From: an uncultured Pseudomonadota bacterium
GTDB taxonomy: Bacteria > Myxococcota_A > Polyangia > HGW-17
DNA length: 9,279 nucleotides
NCBI GenBank assembly: GCA_938004375.1
Contig: CALKWH010000327.1
Span: 1 to 9,279 of the forward strand
Reading direction: 5' to 3'
Shown here one piece after another: positions 1-7,434 of the stretch. A program made the translations under genes and the position numbers. Position 1 is the stretch's first letter. Each line of letters opens with the position of its first letter. The notes below the pieces were generated by a model. It was given only the letters and a program-made list of their open reading frames with translations, was not told where the DNA came from and searched no databases.

Positions 1-53
1 TACGTCGACCACCGAGAGCTACACTCTTTCCCTACACGACGCTCTTCCGATCT
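1..53 (+). other. Illumina P5 / TruSeq read-1 adapter (not genomic)
   Basis: Bases 21-53 are identical to the end of the TruSeq universal adapter (finishing GCTCTTCCGATCT). Bases 1-20 continue the P5 flow-cell sequence with two mismatches, T for G at position 5 and G for T at position 18. The mismatches lie at the far end, as expected for low-quality read ends. Genomic sequence starts at about 54. This stretch should be trimmed before gene calling, because its reading frame is open and in phase with lspA. Confidence 0.98.
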
Positions 54-584
54 AAGAACCTGATCACATTTTTGGCTATCGCAGTCGGTGGCTTCGCGCT
101 GGACATTGCAACCAAGCTCTGGGCTCAGTCCGCGCTGTCCCAGGACGCCCTCAACCCGGCCCGGGTCGAGCCCTTCACCTTCCGGTTGACGCTCGCCTAC
201 AATCACGGGTCGGCGTTCGGGTTGTTCTCCGACGTCGCCGGCGGTCGCTGGATCCTGTCCGTGATCGGGCTGGCCGCCCTTTATTTCATTTATTACTTGT
301 ACCGGCGCCAGGAGATCCGGTTCAAGTTATACCGTGTGGGTCTGGCCCTGGTGGCAGGCGGCGCCCTGGGCAATCTCGCGGATCGCATCGTCTTTGGACG
401 GGTCACCGACTTCGTCCAGATGTGGCTCTTCCGATCCATCCCGATCACCTGGCCCTGGCCCACGTACAACGTCGCCGACGTGCTGCTGCTGGTCGGCGTC
501 GGTTGCCTGCTGATCTTCTCGTTCCAGCCCGAGGCCAGGGAGCTCTGGGGCGATCCCAAGCCGGGCAAGGCCGCGCGGAAATAG
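54..584 (+). CDS. lspA: Lipoprotein signal peptidase II (LspA), 5'-truncated
   Basis: LspA is the inner-membrane aspartyl protease that removes the signal peptide of diacylglyceryl-modified prolipoproteins, cutting before the lipobox cysteine. Counting the TTG at 72 as residue 1, all family motifs are visible: LDIATK at 10-15, NHGSAFG at 44-50, GGALGNLADRI at 96-106 with the first catalytic Asp (D104), and TWPWPTYNVAD at 126-136 with the second (D136). Four hydrophobic segments fit the usual four-helix topology, and the C-terminus is short and basic. The frame is open back to the adapter junction at 54, and the extra residues KNLITF complete the first membrane helix. The TTG at 72 is therefore unlikely to be the true start; the real one probably lies a few codons upstream, outside the insert. 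At least 176 residues remain, close to full family length. The stop lies 4 bases before the next gene, suggesting coupled translation. The family call is secure. Confidence 0.97.
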   Translation, partial: KNLITFLAIAVGGFALDIATKLWAQSALSQDALNPARVEPFTFRLTLAYNHGSAFGLFSDVAGGRWILSVIGLAALYFIYYLYRRQEIRFKLYRVGLALVAGGALGNLADRIVFGRVTDFVQMWLFRSIPITWPWPTYNVADVLLLVGVGCLLIFSFQPEARELWGDPKPGKAARK

Positions 585-588
585 CCCC

Positions 589-1797
589 ATGTACCTGAGC
601 GCGTTCACCCATCGGGAGAAACTCTTCGACATCGCCAAGCGCTGGCTCGAGGACAAGCTGGAGCCCGACGACGCCTGGCTCATGACGGAGATCTTCACGT
701 ACGAGGGCTTCGTCTCCACGCCCGTGGTCCGCCAGTTCCTGACGGGTTTCCTGCGCGAGCTCCACGGCACCGAGATCTCCACGCGGTCGGTCACCATGAA
801 GCATCAGGTCAAGGAGGCCGTCACGCGCTCGATCCCCTCCTACGGCGAGCGGATGGAGTTCCTGGTACGGACCTACCATTCGCGCCCCGAGGAGTATTTC
901 CCGCGGGCGCCGGTCAACGGCATCCTCTTCTTCACGGGGAACGGCGAGCAGCGCCTGGTCTCCATGCTGCGCATCAAGCGCGCCCGCCGGGTGGCCGAGA
1001 AGGTCAGCCGGCGCATGGCCGACATGATCCTCAGCCACATCCGCCGGAAGGCCGAGACGCTGGCCAAGGAGCGCGCCGAGCGCCTGGGCATCCCCCTCGA
1101 GATGCTGCTCACGCCTCCCGAGCAGATGGTCAGCGAGTTCGAGGCGGCCGAGCGCCAGCTCGCCGAGCAGGTCATGAGCGGCAAGATCCCCTTCAACAAG
1201 GAGGATCTCGAGGTCCCCGACGTCATCGGCATCAAGATCATCGGCGACCCCGGGCTTCACCAGCGCGCGCTGGAACTGTTGCAGGTTCACCCGGACGTGC
1301 ACGTGGTCGAGCTCGAGCGGCACCAGGGCGACTACAACGCCATCAACGTGCAGTTCGATCTGCGCCTGCCCGAGCCCGGGATCGTCATCGACAGCGTCTC
1401 CTCGAACATCGTCGTCCCGTTCCCGGCCACCCGGGGGATCTCCCCCGAGGAGCTCCAGGAGGGCTTCGCCGCCTACGTCGAGGCCGGTGAGCGCACCGTG
1501 CGGGTCGAACTGATCTTCACGACCTACGAGGAGCTCGTCGAATCCGAGATCGGTCGCAGCATCCACGAAATGCGAACGCTCAAGCAGCGCTCCCAGCGGG
1601 AATACACCGGGCGCATCGCCAAGAATGCCGAGTTCATCATCGAATATTTGCTCTCCGTGGCCTTCTCGCCGCAAATCGCGGTGAACTTCATCCCCATCAA
1701 ATTGAACGGCCACTACCTCCCCGAGACGGTCTCCTACGCGATCCGCAAGTTATACGGGATCGAGGAGAGCGCCATTTTCACGAATTTGTCCTTGTAA
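589..1797 (+). CDS. Uncharacterised protein with possible degenerate RelA/SpoT-like fold
   Basis: The product has 402 residues, no signal peptide and no membrane segment, so it is probably cytoplasmic. I do not recognise the family. From about residue 124 it resembles the order of elements in RelA/SpoT-type nucleotidyltransferases: a basic helix (LRIKRARRVAEKVSRRM, 127-143), then a strand with an acidic start (DVIGIKIIGD, 211-220), a strand around YNAINVQF (249-256), and VRVELIF (304-310) followed by E..H (319-326), recalling the E.QIRT...H segment of synthetases. A charged helical insert (about 147-205) separates the first two elements. Key positions differ: R becomes K after D211, and the usual Y.S.H reads Y.A.N, so (p)ppGpp synthesis is doubtful. 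The N-terminal 120 residues match nothing I know. The ATG at 589 is 4 bases past the lspA stop with only a weak upstream GGAA, so translation is probably coupled. The gene is well supported; the fold is a guess. Confidence 0.88.
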   Translation: MYLSAFTHREKLFDIAKRWLEDKLEPDDAWLMTEIFTYEGFVSTPVVRQFLTGFLRELHGTEISTRSVTMKHQVKEAVTRSIPSYGERMEFLVRTYHSRPEEYFPRAPVNGILFFTGNGEQRLVSMLRIKRARRVAEKVSRRMADMILSHIRRKAETLAKERAERLGIPLEMLLTPPEQMVSEFEAAERQLAEQVMSGKIPFNKEDLEVPDVIGIKIIGDPGLHQRALELLQVHPDVHVVELERHQGDYNAINVQFDLRLPEPGIVIDSVSSNIVVPFPATRGISPEELQEGFAAYVEAGERTVRVELIFTTYEELVESEIGRSIHEMRTLKQRSQREYTGRIAKNAEFIIEYLLSVAFSPQIAVNFIPIKLNGHYLPETVSYAIRKLYGIEESAIFTNLSL

Positions 1798-1840
1798 AAC
1801 CGGGTGTTTTCATTCCTGTGCGATCCCGGCAACTTTTTGC

Positions 1841-1870
1841 TTGCGGGTCAAAGGCGTCTTTATATATATT
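1841..1870 (+). promoter_or_regulatory. Candidate sigma70-type promoter for the TPR operon
   Basis: The 131-bp gap after the second gene holds the only clear AT-rich island in the window, TATATATATT at 1861-1870. The best pairing is TTGCGG (1841-1846) as -35 and TATATT (1865-1870) as -10 with an 18-bp spacer. An alternative is TTGCTT (1837-1842) with TATATA (1861-1866), also 18 bp apart. Transcription would start near 1877, leaving a leader of about 50 nt before the ATG at 1929. This site would separate the three TPR genes from the lspA unit. Both the -35 and -10 are imperfect, and no operator is recognisable. Confidence 0.5.
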
Positions 1871-1915
1871 CCCCATGTCTATGGTACGGGCATCGGTTGC
1901 CGTCACGCCGTTGGC

Positions 1916-1921
1916 AAGGAG
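1916..1921 (+). promoter_or_regulatory. Ribosome binding site fixing the start at 1929
   Basis: AAGGAG, a near-perfect Shine-Dalgarno sequence, lies 7 bases before the ATG at 1929. It selects this start over the in-frame GTG at 1818 and ATGs at 1875 and 1881, which lack such a site and would bury the signal peptide inside the protein. The predicted transcript start near 1877 also falls after the ATG at 1875. Confidence 0.85.
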
Positions 1922-1928
1922 AAAAACG

Positions 1929-3719
1929 ATGGTGAATACCCGCTGGAAATCCTTGATGTTCATTGCTTCCCTGCTCGCTGTCACGTTCGCGCTGCCGGCC
2001 TTCGCCCAGAAGGGCAAGAAGACGGACGCCAAGGCGGCCGAGGATGAGGAGATGACGTTCGAGGCCGAGGACGTCTCGAAGACCCTGATCTCCAAGAAGA
2101 TGGTCCGCGGCGAGGACTTCTTCAAGAAGGCCGAGAAGGCGATGAACGAGAACGCGCCCCAGGAGCAGATCCTGGTGTACTTCCAGAGCGCCACGATCTA
2201 CCTGAAGCAGGTGCTCGCGAAGGACAACCGCGACGACTCCCCGGACACCAAGCAGAAGGCCCAGTACATCATGGGCAAGTGCTTGTACTACATGGGTTAT
2301 TACAGCGCATCGAAGAACTACTTCGAGAAGATCGTCGAGCAGGGTGACGCGCATCCGTACTACAAGATGACGCTGAAATACCTGGTCTCCCTGCAGCAGA
2401 AGATGCCCGAGTCCGCCGGCATCCTGCCGATGATCGGCAAATACAGCGAGGAGTACCTGGACAGCAAGGATCTCGAGGCGTTCCGCTCTCAGTTGCTGTA
2501 CTACCTCGGGCGCTACCACTACATCGACGGCCGGCTCGAAAAGGCCGCCGAACTGTTCGCCAAGGTGCCGGCCAACTCCAAGCCCTCCGAGGGCGGCTAC
2601 TTCCTGAAGGCGAAGATCTTCGAGGGCATCACTTTGGTCCGCCTCGGCAAGCCCGTCGACGCGATCAAGCGCTTCAACGCGATCATCATCTTCGCGCAGA
2701 AGAACCCCACCTTCCCGGAGATCGGCGAGTACCTCGAGCTGGCCAACCTGAGCCTGGCCCGCGTGTACTACCAGGCCGGCCGCGTCGCCGTCGGTCTGTT
2801 CGAGCAGACCCGCAAGCCCGCCTTCGCGAAGATGTCCGAGAAGTACCTGCAGCTGTCGATCACCTTCTTCGAGAAGGTCCCCCAGAACAGCCACAACTGG
2901 CTGCAGAGCCTGTTCGAGGAGTCCTGGGCCTACTTCATCCTCGACGCCATGCTGCGCCCCCACTTCAAGAAGGACTACGGCGGCTTCCAGAAGGCGCTGG
3001 GCAACATTCACACCCTCAACGCGCCCTTCTTCGAGAACCACTTCTTCCCCGAGTCCCTGATCCTGCGCGCGGTCATCTACTTCCAGAACTGCCGCGTCGA
3101 GAGCGCCCAGGAGGCCCTCGCCGAGTTCGGTCGCGTGTATCCGAAGTTGCAGCTGCAGGTCCGCGAGGTCGCCGACAAGCACAAGAGCGGCGACGAGGAA
3201 GAGAACGACACCTATTTCGAGTACATCAAGAAGATCATGACCGACAAGGCCGGCCTGGATCCGCGCCTGTCCCGCCTGGTCAAGAGCCAGCTCAAGGATC
3301 GCACCTTCGAGCGTCGCATCGAGTTCATCGACGAGCTCAACCGCGAGATCAAGCAGCTCGACAACTCCGACAAGTCCTGGCGCTCCTCCGACATCGCCCG
3401 CGAGATCAAGGAGGACCTCGAGTTCCAGAAGATGAACGCCCAGACCGAGGCCGGCAAGCTCGCCCGTGATCGCGTCCGCCGCCTCGACGACGAACTGACC
3501 CGCCTGGTGCTGCAGTACGGTGACGTCAAGATCGAGTTGAACAACCTCAAGCTCAAGAAGGTCACCGCCAAGGCCATGGCCACCCGCTCCGCCAAGGTCG
3601 ACGTCATGAACGTCACCGTCGACGACGAACATGTGATCTGGCCGTTCACCGGCGAGTACTGGCAGGACGAGCTGGGCTACTACCGCTTCGTCGTGCGGTC
3701 CACCTGCGGCGGCAACTAG
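1929..3719 (+). CDS. Secreted TPR/coiled-coil protein, GltC/NfsC-like (tentative)
   Basis: The 596-residue product opens with a Sec signal peptide: basic MVNTRWK, a hydrophobic core at 8-22, and an AFA|Q cleavage site after residue 26. The mature protein is probably periplasmic. A Lys/Glu-rich start (27-70) leads into helical TPR-like hairpins, for example around 112-145, 184-213, 221-254 and 270-318. A long charged helical or coiled-coil stretch follows at about 460-550. The protein ends in a compact aromatic tail, WPFTGEYWQDELGYYRF (571-587), with a lone Cys at 593; this tail looks like a conserved family signature. Such helical repeats normally serve protein-protein contacts, and no catalytic motif is visible. 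It is the first gene of the second unit, 56 bp ahead of the giant TPR gene. Position, export and length fit GltC/NfsC of the Myxococcus Glt/Nfs complexes as I remember them, but this rests on architecture and order, not on alignment. Other secreted TPR scaffolds are possible. Confidence 0.93.
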   Translation: MVNTRWKSLMFIASLLAVTFALPAFAQKGKKTDAKAAEDEEMTFEAEDVSKTLISKKMVRGEDFFKKAEKAMNENAPQEQILVYFQSATIYLKQVLAKDNRDDSPDTKQKAQYIMGKCLYYMGYYSASKNYFEKIVEQGDAHPYYKMTLKYLVSLQQKMPESAGILPMIGKYSEEYLDSKDLEAFRSQLLYYLGRYHYIDGRLEKAAELFAKVPANSKPSEGGYFLKAKIFEGITLVRLGKPVDAIKRFNAIIIFAQKNPTFPEIGEYLELANLSLARVYYQAGRVAVGLFEQTRKPAFAKMSEKYLQLSITFFEKVPQNSHNWLQSLFEESWAYFILDAMLRPHFKKDYGGFQKALGNIHTLNAPFFENHFFPESLILRAVIYFQNCRVESAQEALAEFGRVYPKLQLQVREVADKHKSGDEEENDTYFEYIKKIMTDKAGLDPRLSRLVKSQLKDRTFERRIEFIDELNREIKQLDNSDKSWRSSDIAREIKEDLEFQKMNAQTEAGKLARDRVRRLDDELTRLVLQYGDVKIELNNLKLKKVTAKAMATRSAKVDVMNVTVDDEHVIWPFTGEYWQDELGYYRFVVRSTCGGN

Positions 3720-3765
3720 GCCGTCGCCCGTTGTCTGTTTCCACAACTTCTTTCCCTGACTGATC

Positions 3766-3770
3766 GAGGA
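3766..3770 (+). promoter_or_regulatory. Ribosome binding site of the large TPR gene
   Basis: GAGGA lies 5 bases before the ATG at 3776. A second ATG at 3771 is out of frame with the gene, so the site supports 3776. The 56-bp gap before it (3720-3775) shows no convincing hairpin or promoter, consistent with read-through from the gene before. Confidence 0.8.
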
Positions 3771-3775
3771 ATGCC

Positions 3776-6700
3776 ATGAGAAAATGCTGTCTTTGGATCG
3801 TGCCTTTGATGTTGTCGGTGCTTCCGCTGGGAGTCCATGCCCAGAAGCCGGAGAACAAACCGGCCGACGCCAAGCGGGACCCCAAGTTCAAGGAGGACAA
3901 GAGCCTGGAGATCTCCAAGGAAGAGGCGATCGCCAAGGCCAAGAAGGAGCAGGAGAAGGGGGTCGACACGATCAAGTACGAGGACTTCGTCGGCACCCAG
4001 AAGAAGATGCAGGACCTGAAGCTCCCCATCCTGCAGCAGCAGGAGAGCCAGCTCAAGCGCCAGCTCCAGATCATGCGCTCGGACGACAAGCGCCGGGTCG
4101 AGTACATGTTCCGCCTGGCCGACATCTACGTCCAGTACGAGCAGATCTACAAGTTCCGGTACGGTGAGTCCGTCGAGCTCCTCGGCAACGCGAAGACCCC
4201 CGCGGACAAGACCAAATTCGAGAAGGAGAAGGCCAACAACATGCGCCTCCAGAAGAAATACCTGGAGGACGCGCTCAAGGAGCTCAACACCATCACGACC
4301 ACGAAGGCTTTCGCCGACTGGGCGCGCATGGACGAGGTCCTCTTCAAGCTCGGCGACATCGCCCGCGAGCTCGGCTATCAGGACATCATGCAGGAGAAGT
4401 TCCGCAACCTGCTGCGCAACTATCCCCAGTCCGCGTTCGTGCCCAAGGTCCACCTGGCGTTCGCCGAGTTCTATTTCAAGCAGGGCCGTAACGGCCTGAA
4501 GCTCGCGACCGACTATTACATGAAGGTCGTGAACAACCCGAAGGTCAAAGAGGGCGACAACATCCACATCTACTTTTACGCCCGCCGCATGCTCGGGTGG
4601 TGCTACTTCAACCTGCAGGACTTCCCGAAGGCCCAGAGCGAGTTCCTGTTCGTCGCGCAGAATGCCAAGCAGGAGACCCTCAAGAAGCAGACCCGCCGCG
4701 AGGTCGTCATGGCCTACTCCATGAAGGGCAACCGCGAGCAGGCCTTCAACTTCTTCACCCACCAGCTCGGTGCCGAGTACGCCCGCGACCTGTACCTCAT
4801 GCTCGCCAACGAGTACTTCACCCAGGGCAACATGGCCAACATGATCTGGGTGTACGAGGATCTGATCAAGCGGTTCCCCCAGGACGCCGCCCGCTGCGAC
4901 TGGCTCCAGCAGATCTACCAGGGCTACAAGCTGGACAACATCATGGACAAGATGGAGGACAGCCTCAAGAAGATCGTCGTCGCGATGAGCGATCTCAAGA
5001 AGCAGTTCGGCGAAAAGAAGATGGAGACCATGGTGTGCGTCGACTTCGCCAAGCGCAACCTGTACGACCAGGCCAAGCGCTCCTACATCAAGTACGACAA
5101 GGCCAAGGCCAAGGCCTCCGAGGAGACCGAGAAGCTGCTGAACTACTCCGCCTCCCTCTACAAGGAGTTCCTCGAGTACTTCCCCAACGACGACGACGTC
5201 TACGACATGCGCTACGACTACGCCCAGCTCCTGGGCGACCGCGCCTACAACCTCGAGAAGATCAGCAAGAACGAGCAGGAGATCCGCGAATCCTTCCGGA
5301 CCGCCGCCCGCGAGTACAGCACCCTGCTCAAGTGGGACAAGGTGCCCAAGGGCATGACCCAGCAGATGTTCGAGAAGAACCGCGAGGACATCGGCAACAA
5401 CACCGTAGGCCTGTACTTCCGCGTGCTCGACGTCGACTTCGCGAAGGAGAACAAGCAGCGTGACAAGCGCTCCGAGGACTACCTCAAGCGCCGCAACTGC
5501 CTGGCCGCCAAGCAGAAGACCGAGGCCGCCGGCAAGAAGTTCACGCAGAAGTGCCCCGAGTTCGAGAAGAACCTGCCGATCCCGCAGGATCTGAAGGACG
5601 TCATCGACGTGTTCAACCTGTACGTCAAGTACGTCAAGACCGGCAAGAACCTGGCGATCATCAAGTACAACCGCGCGATGATCTATTACATGTACCGGAA
5701 TTTCAGCGAGGCGATCCCGCTGTTCGCCGACACCATCCGCACGACGTTCCAGATCGATCCGCAGATGGCGCTCGAGTCCGCTCTGTATCTCATGATCGCC
5801 TATGACGCCGAGGACCGCTTCGAGGAGATGGTCGAGATGATCACCGAGCTCCTCAAGCCGACCTACAACCCCATGTTCAACATCTCCGCCGAGGCCAAGA
5901 AGTTCCGCGTCCGTCTCGAGGCCAAGAAGCTCGAGAACATGGAGATGGAAGTGGCCAAGCGCGGTGAGGAGGGCCGGTACCGTGAGGCCGGCGATATGCT
6001 CACCGCCATGGCCCGCGAGTTCAAGTCCGACGCCAACAAGGTCATTCAGTACTACACCTCTGCCTCCATCGCCTTCGAGAAGGCGGGCATGATCGGCCTG
6101 GCCATCGGCTCCCTGCGCGAGCTGCAGAGCAACTACGGCTCGGGCGCCACCAAGGACAACCCGCAGGTGGTGAACTCGTACATCCGCCTGGGTCAGTTGT
6201 TCGAGCAGATCGCCATGTTCGACGCCGCTGCCGCCGCCTTCGAGAACTTCTTCTCCCGTTACCCTAAGGATCCCGACGCCGTGCGCGCCGCCCGCCGCGC
6301 CGTGCAGTTGACCTGGTGGTCCGGTGACCTGAAGGGCGCCGAGAAGAAGGCCATGGAGTTCATCGAGAAGCTCTACAAGATGGGCGCCGCCCAGTTCAAG
6401 GGCGACGTGTCCTACCTCTTCTTCATGCTGCACCAGTTCCACGAGGACCGGAAGACCAAGGACGGCCAATCCGCCGGCTTGGGCATGACCCAGCACTTCC
6501 TGGGCAAGTACATCGAGATCATGGGGCGCAACCAGGTCGACGACCTGATGATCCGCGTCCTGGCGAAGCAGGGCAAGATCCTGTGGGATCAGTCCTGCCC
6601 GGTCCCCACCCGCTACGGTATCTGCATGAGCATCGTGTACGTCGAGAAGAAGTCCAAGACCGACACGTGGAAGGTCGCCACCGTCCGCTTCGAGAAGCGC

Positions 6701-7417
6701 GACCGCGGCAAGGTCCGCAACGCCCTCGACAAGTTCGAAGAGGCCATCAAGGTTTACAATCGCTGGAAGGCCACCCAGACCATCCACGGCGCCATGGACG
6801 GCACCGACAAGGCCAACCGCATCAACGAGGCCCTCGACGCGGTCGCCCTGGCCAAGTTCCATCTGGCCGAGGCTTCCTATGAAGAGGTCATCTCCATGGA
6901 GCTGCCCGAGTTCACCATCAAGTCCAAGAAGGAGCAGGACAAGTCCATGAAGGACCTGATGAAGTGGATCGAGACGCAGGCCAAGTTGATCGAGAAGAAC
7001 AAGAAGCTATACGAGGAGGCCGCCTCCCTCATGCTGGGCAAGAAGGTCAACTCCTGGTACATCCCCGCAGCCGGACGGTTCGGCGCCATCTACAAGAACT
7101 ACGTGACCAAGCTCAAGAACATGAAGTTCGGCAAGGAAATCGAGGCCAACATCGAGGTGAAATTGATGTTCCAGGACACCCTCTCCTCGGCCGCCAACTT
7201 CGAGAAAATGGAAGAGTTCGCCAAGGCCGGCTTCGAGGACTGCGTCAAGAAGGCTCAGAAGTCCGGACGCTATGACGAGTGGTTCGAGTTCTGCGAGAAC
7301 GAGCTGGCCGAGATCCGCCGCTCCGTCAGCCCCGTCTCCGACGAGGTGTGGGGCGCCCCGGACTTCAAGGACACCAAGATTTCCCGGTCGACCGTCGCGC
7401 CGGTCCCCGTCCGCTAA
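3776..7417 (+). CDS. Very large secreted TPR protein, AgmU (GltD/NfsD)-like (tentative)
   Basis: The product has 1,213 residues. The signal peptide is MRK, a hydrophobic core at 5-19, and VHA|Q cleavage after residue 22. The mature N-terminus is Lys/Glu-rich (23-100). Almost all the rest is helical TPR-type repeat, clearest near 186-256, 266-298, 631-660, 759-788 and 802-836. There is no transmembrane segment or enzyme motif. Cysteines occur in close pairs: 575/593, 941/950 (CPVPTRYGIC) and 1156/1173, the last in a C-terminal segment of the form C-x16-C with YDEWFEFC. Such pairs suit disulphides in the periplasm. Length, secretion, TPR content and position between a secreted TPR protein and a TPR lipoprotein match AgmU (GltD; NfsD in the spore-coat paralogue), recalled as about 1.2 k residues. 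AgmU is a periplasmic part of the Myxococcus gliding machine that links inner- and outer-membrane components. I judge this the most likely relative, without a search. The reading frame is intact throughout. Confidence 0.94.
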   Translation: MRKCCLWIVPLMLSVLPLGVHAQKPENKPADAKRDPKFKEDKSLEISKEEAIAKAKKEQEKGVDTIKYEDFVGTQKKMQDLKLPILQQQESQLKRQLQIMRSDDKRRVEYMFRLADIYVQYEQIYKFRYGESVELLGNAKTPADKTKFEKEKANNMRLQKKYLEDALKELNTITTTKAFADWARMDEVLFKLGDIARELGYQDIMQEKFRNLLRNYPQSAFVPKVHLAFAEFYFKQGRNGLKLATDYYMKVVNNPKVKEGDNIHIYFYARRMLGWCYFNLQDFPKAQSEFLFVAQNAKQETLKKQTRREVVMAYSMKGNREQAFNFFTHQLGAEYARDLYLMLANEYFTQGNMANMIWVYEDLIKRFPQDAARCDWLQQIYQGYKLDNIMDKMEDSLKKIVVAMSDLKKQFGEKKMETMVCVDFAKRNLYDQAKRSYIKYDKAKAKASEETEKLLNYSASLYKEFLEYFPNDDDVYDMRYDYAQLLGDRAYNLEKISKNEQEIRESFRTAAREYSTLLKWDKVPKGMTQQMFEKNREDIGNNTVGLYFRVLDVDFAKENKQRDKRSEDYLKRRNCLAAKQKTEAAGKKFTQKCPEFEKNLPIPQDLKDVIDVFNLYVKYVKTGKNLAIIKYNRAMIYYMYRNFSEAIPLFADTIRTTFQIDPQMALESALYLMIAYDAEDRFEEMVEMITELLKPTYNPMFNISAEAKKFRVRLEAKKLENMEMEVAKRGEEGRYREAGDMLTAMAREFKSDANKVIQYYTSASIAFEKAGMIGLAIGSLRELQSNYGSGATKDNPQVVNSYIRLGQLFEQIAMFDAAAAAFENFFSRYPKDPDAVRAARRAVQLTWWSGDLKGAEKKAMEFIEKLYKMGAAQFKGDVSYLFFMLHQFHEDRKTKDGQSAGLGMTQHFLGKYIEIMGRNQVDDLMIRVLAKQGKILWDQSCPVPTRYGICMSIVYVEKKSKTDTWKVATVRFEKRDRGKVRNALDKFEEAIKVYNRWKATQTIHGAMDGTDKANRINEALDAVALAKFHLAEASYEEVISMELPEFTIKSKKEQDKSMKDLMKWIETQAKLIEKNKKLYEEAASLMLGKKVNSWYIPAAGRFGAIYKNYVTKLKNMKFGKEIEANIEVKLMFQDTLSSAANFEKMEEFAKAGFEDCVKKAQKSGRYDEWFEFCENELAEIRRSVSPVSDEVWGAPDFKDTKISRSTVAPVPVR

Positions 7418-7423
7418 GAAGGT

Positions 7424-7428
7424 GAGGA
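7424..7428 (+). promoter_or_regulatory. Ribosome binding site of the lipoprotein gene
   Basis: GAGGA, within the purine-rich run AAGGTGAGGA, lies 6 bases before the ATG at 7435. It sits in the 17-bp gap after the stop of the large TPR gene, supporting one transcript for both. The start is confirmed by the lipoprotein signal peptide that follows directly. Confidence 0.8.
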
Positions 7429-7434
7429 ACGAAC

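Noticed and set aside
4..9. GTCGAC (SalI-type site) in the left end
   Set aside because: It arises from one mismatch in the P5 adapter sequence; read error is the simpler explanation than a designed site.
72..74. TTG at 72 as the start of lspA
   Set aside because: It would leave only about 10 residues before the first conserved Asp and shorten the first membrane helix; the frame continues upstream to the insert edge with hydrophobic residues that complete it.
1800..1838. Rho-independent terminator after the 402-aa gene
   Set aside because: CCGGG (1800-1804) and CCCGG (1825-1829) pair and a 5-T run follows at 1834-1838, but a 5-bp stem with a 20-nt loop and bases between stem and T-run is too weak to call.
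1818..1928. N-terminal extension of the 596-aa protein from GTG 1818 or ATG 1875
   Set aside because: It would place 18 to 37 residues before the signal peptide, has no ribosome site, and overlaps the predicted promoter.
5098..5116. Short AAGGCC tandem run
   Set aside because: It encodes a Lys-Ala stretch in a helix and is explained by codon bias; no sign of a functional repeat.
3716..6862. A 1,048-codon open frame on the minus strand across the large TPR gene
   Set aside because: It is a shadow of biased codons: Lys/Glu/Leu codons ending in G or C on the plus strand read as Leu/Val/Asp/Glu on the other. Its product is low-complexity, lacks a sensible start, and overlaps a gene with a signal peptide and ribosome site. 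Similar long minus frames over 445-1713, 1860-3746 and 7414-8685 are rejected for the same reason.
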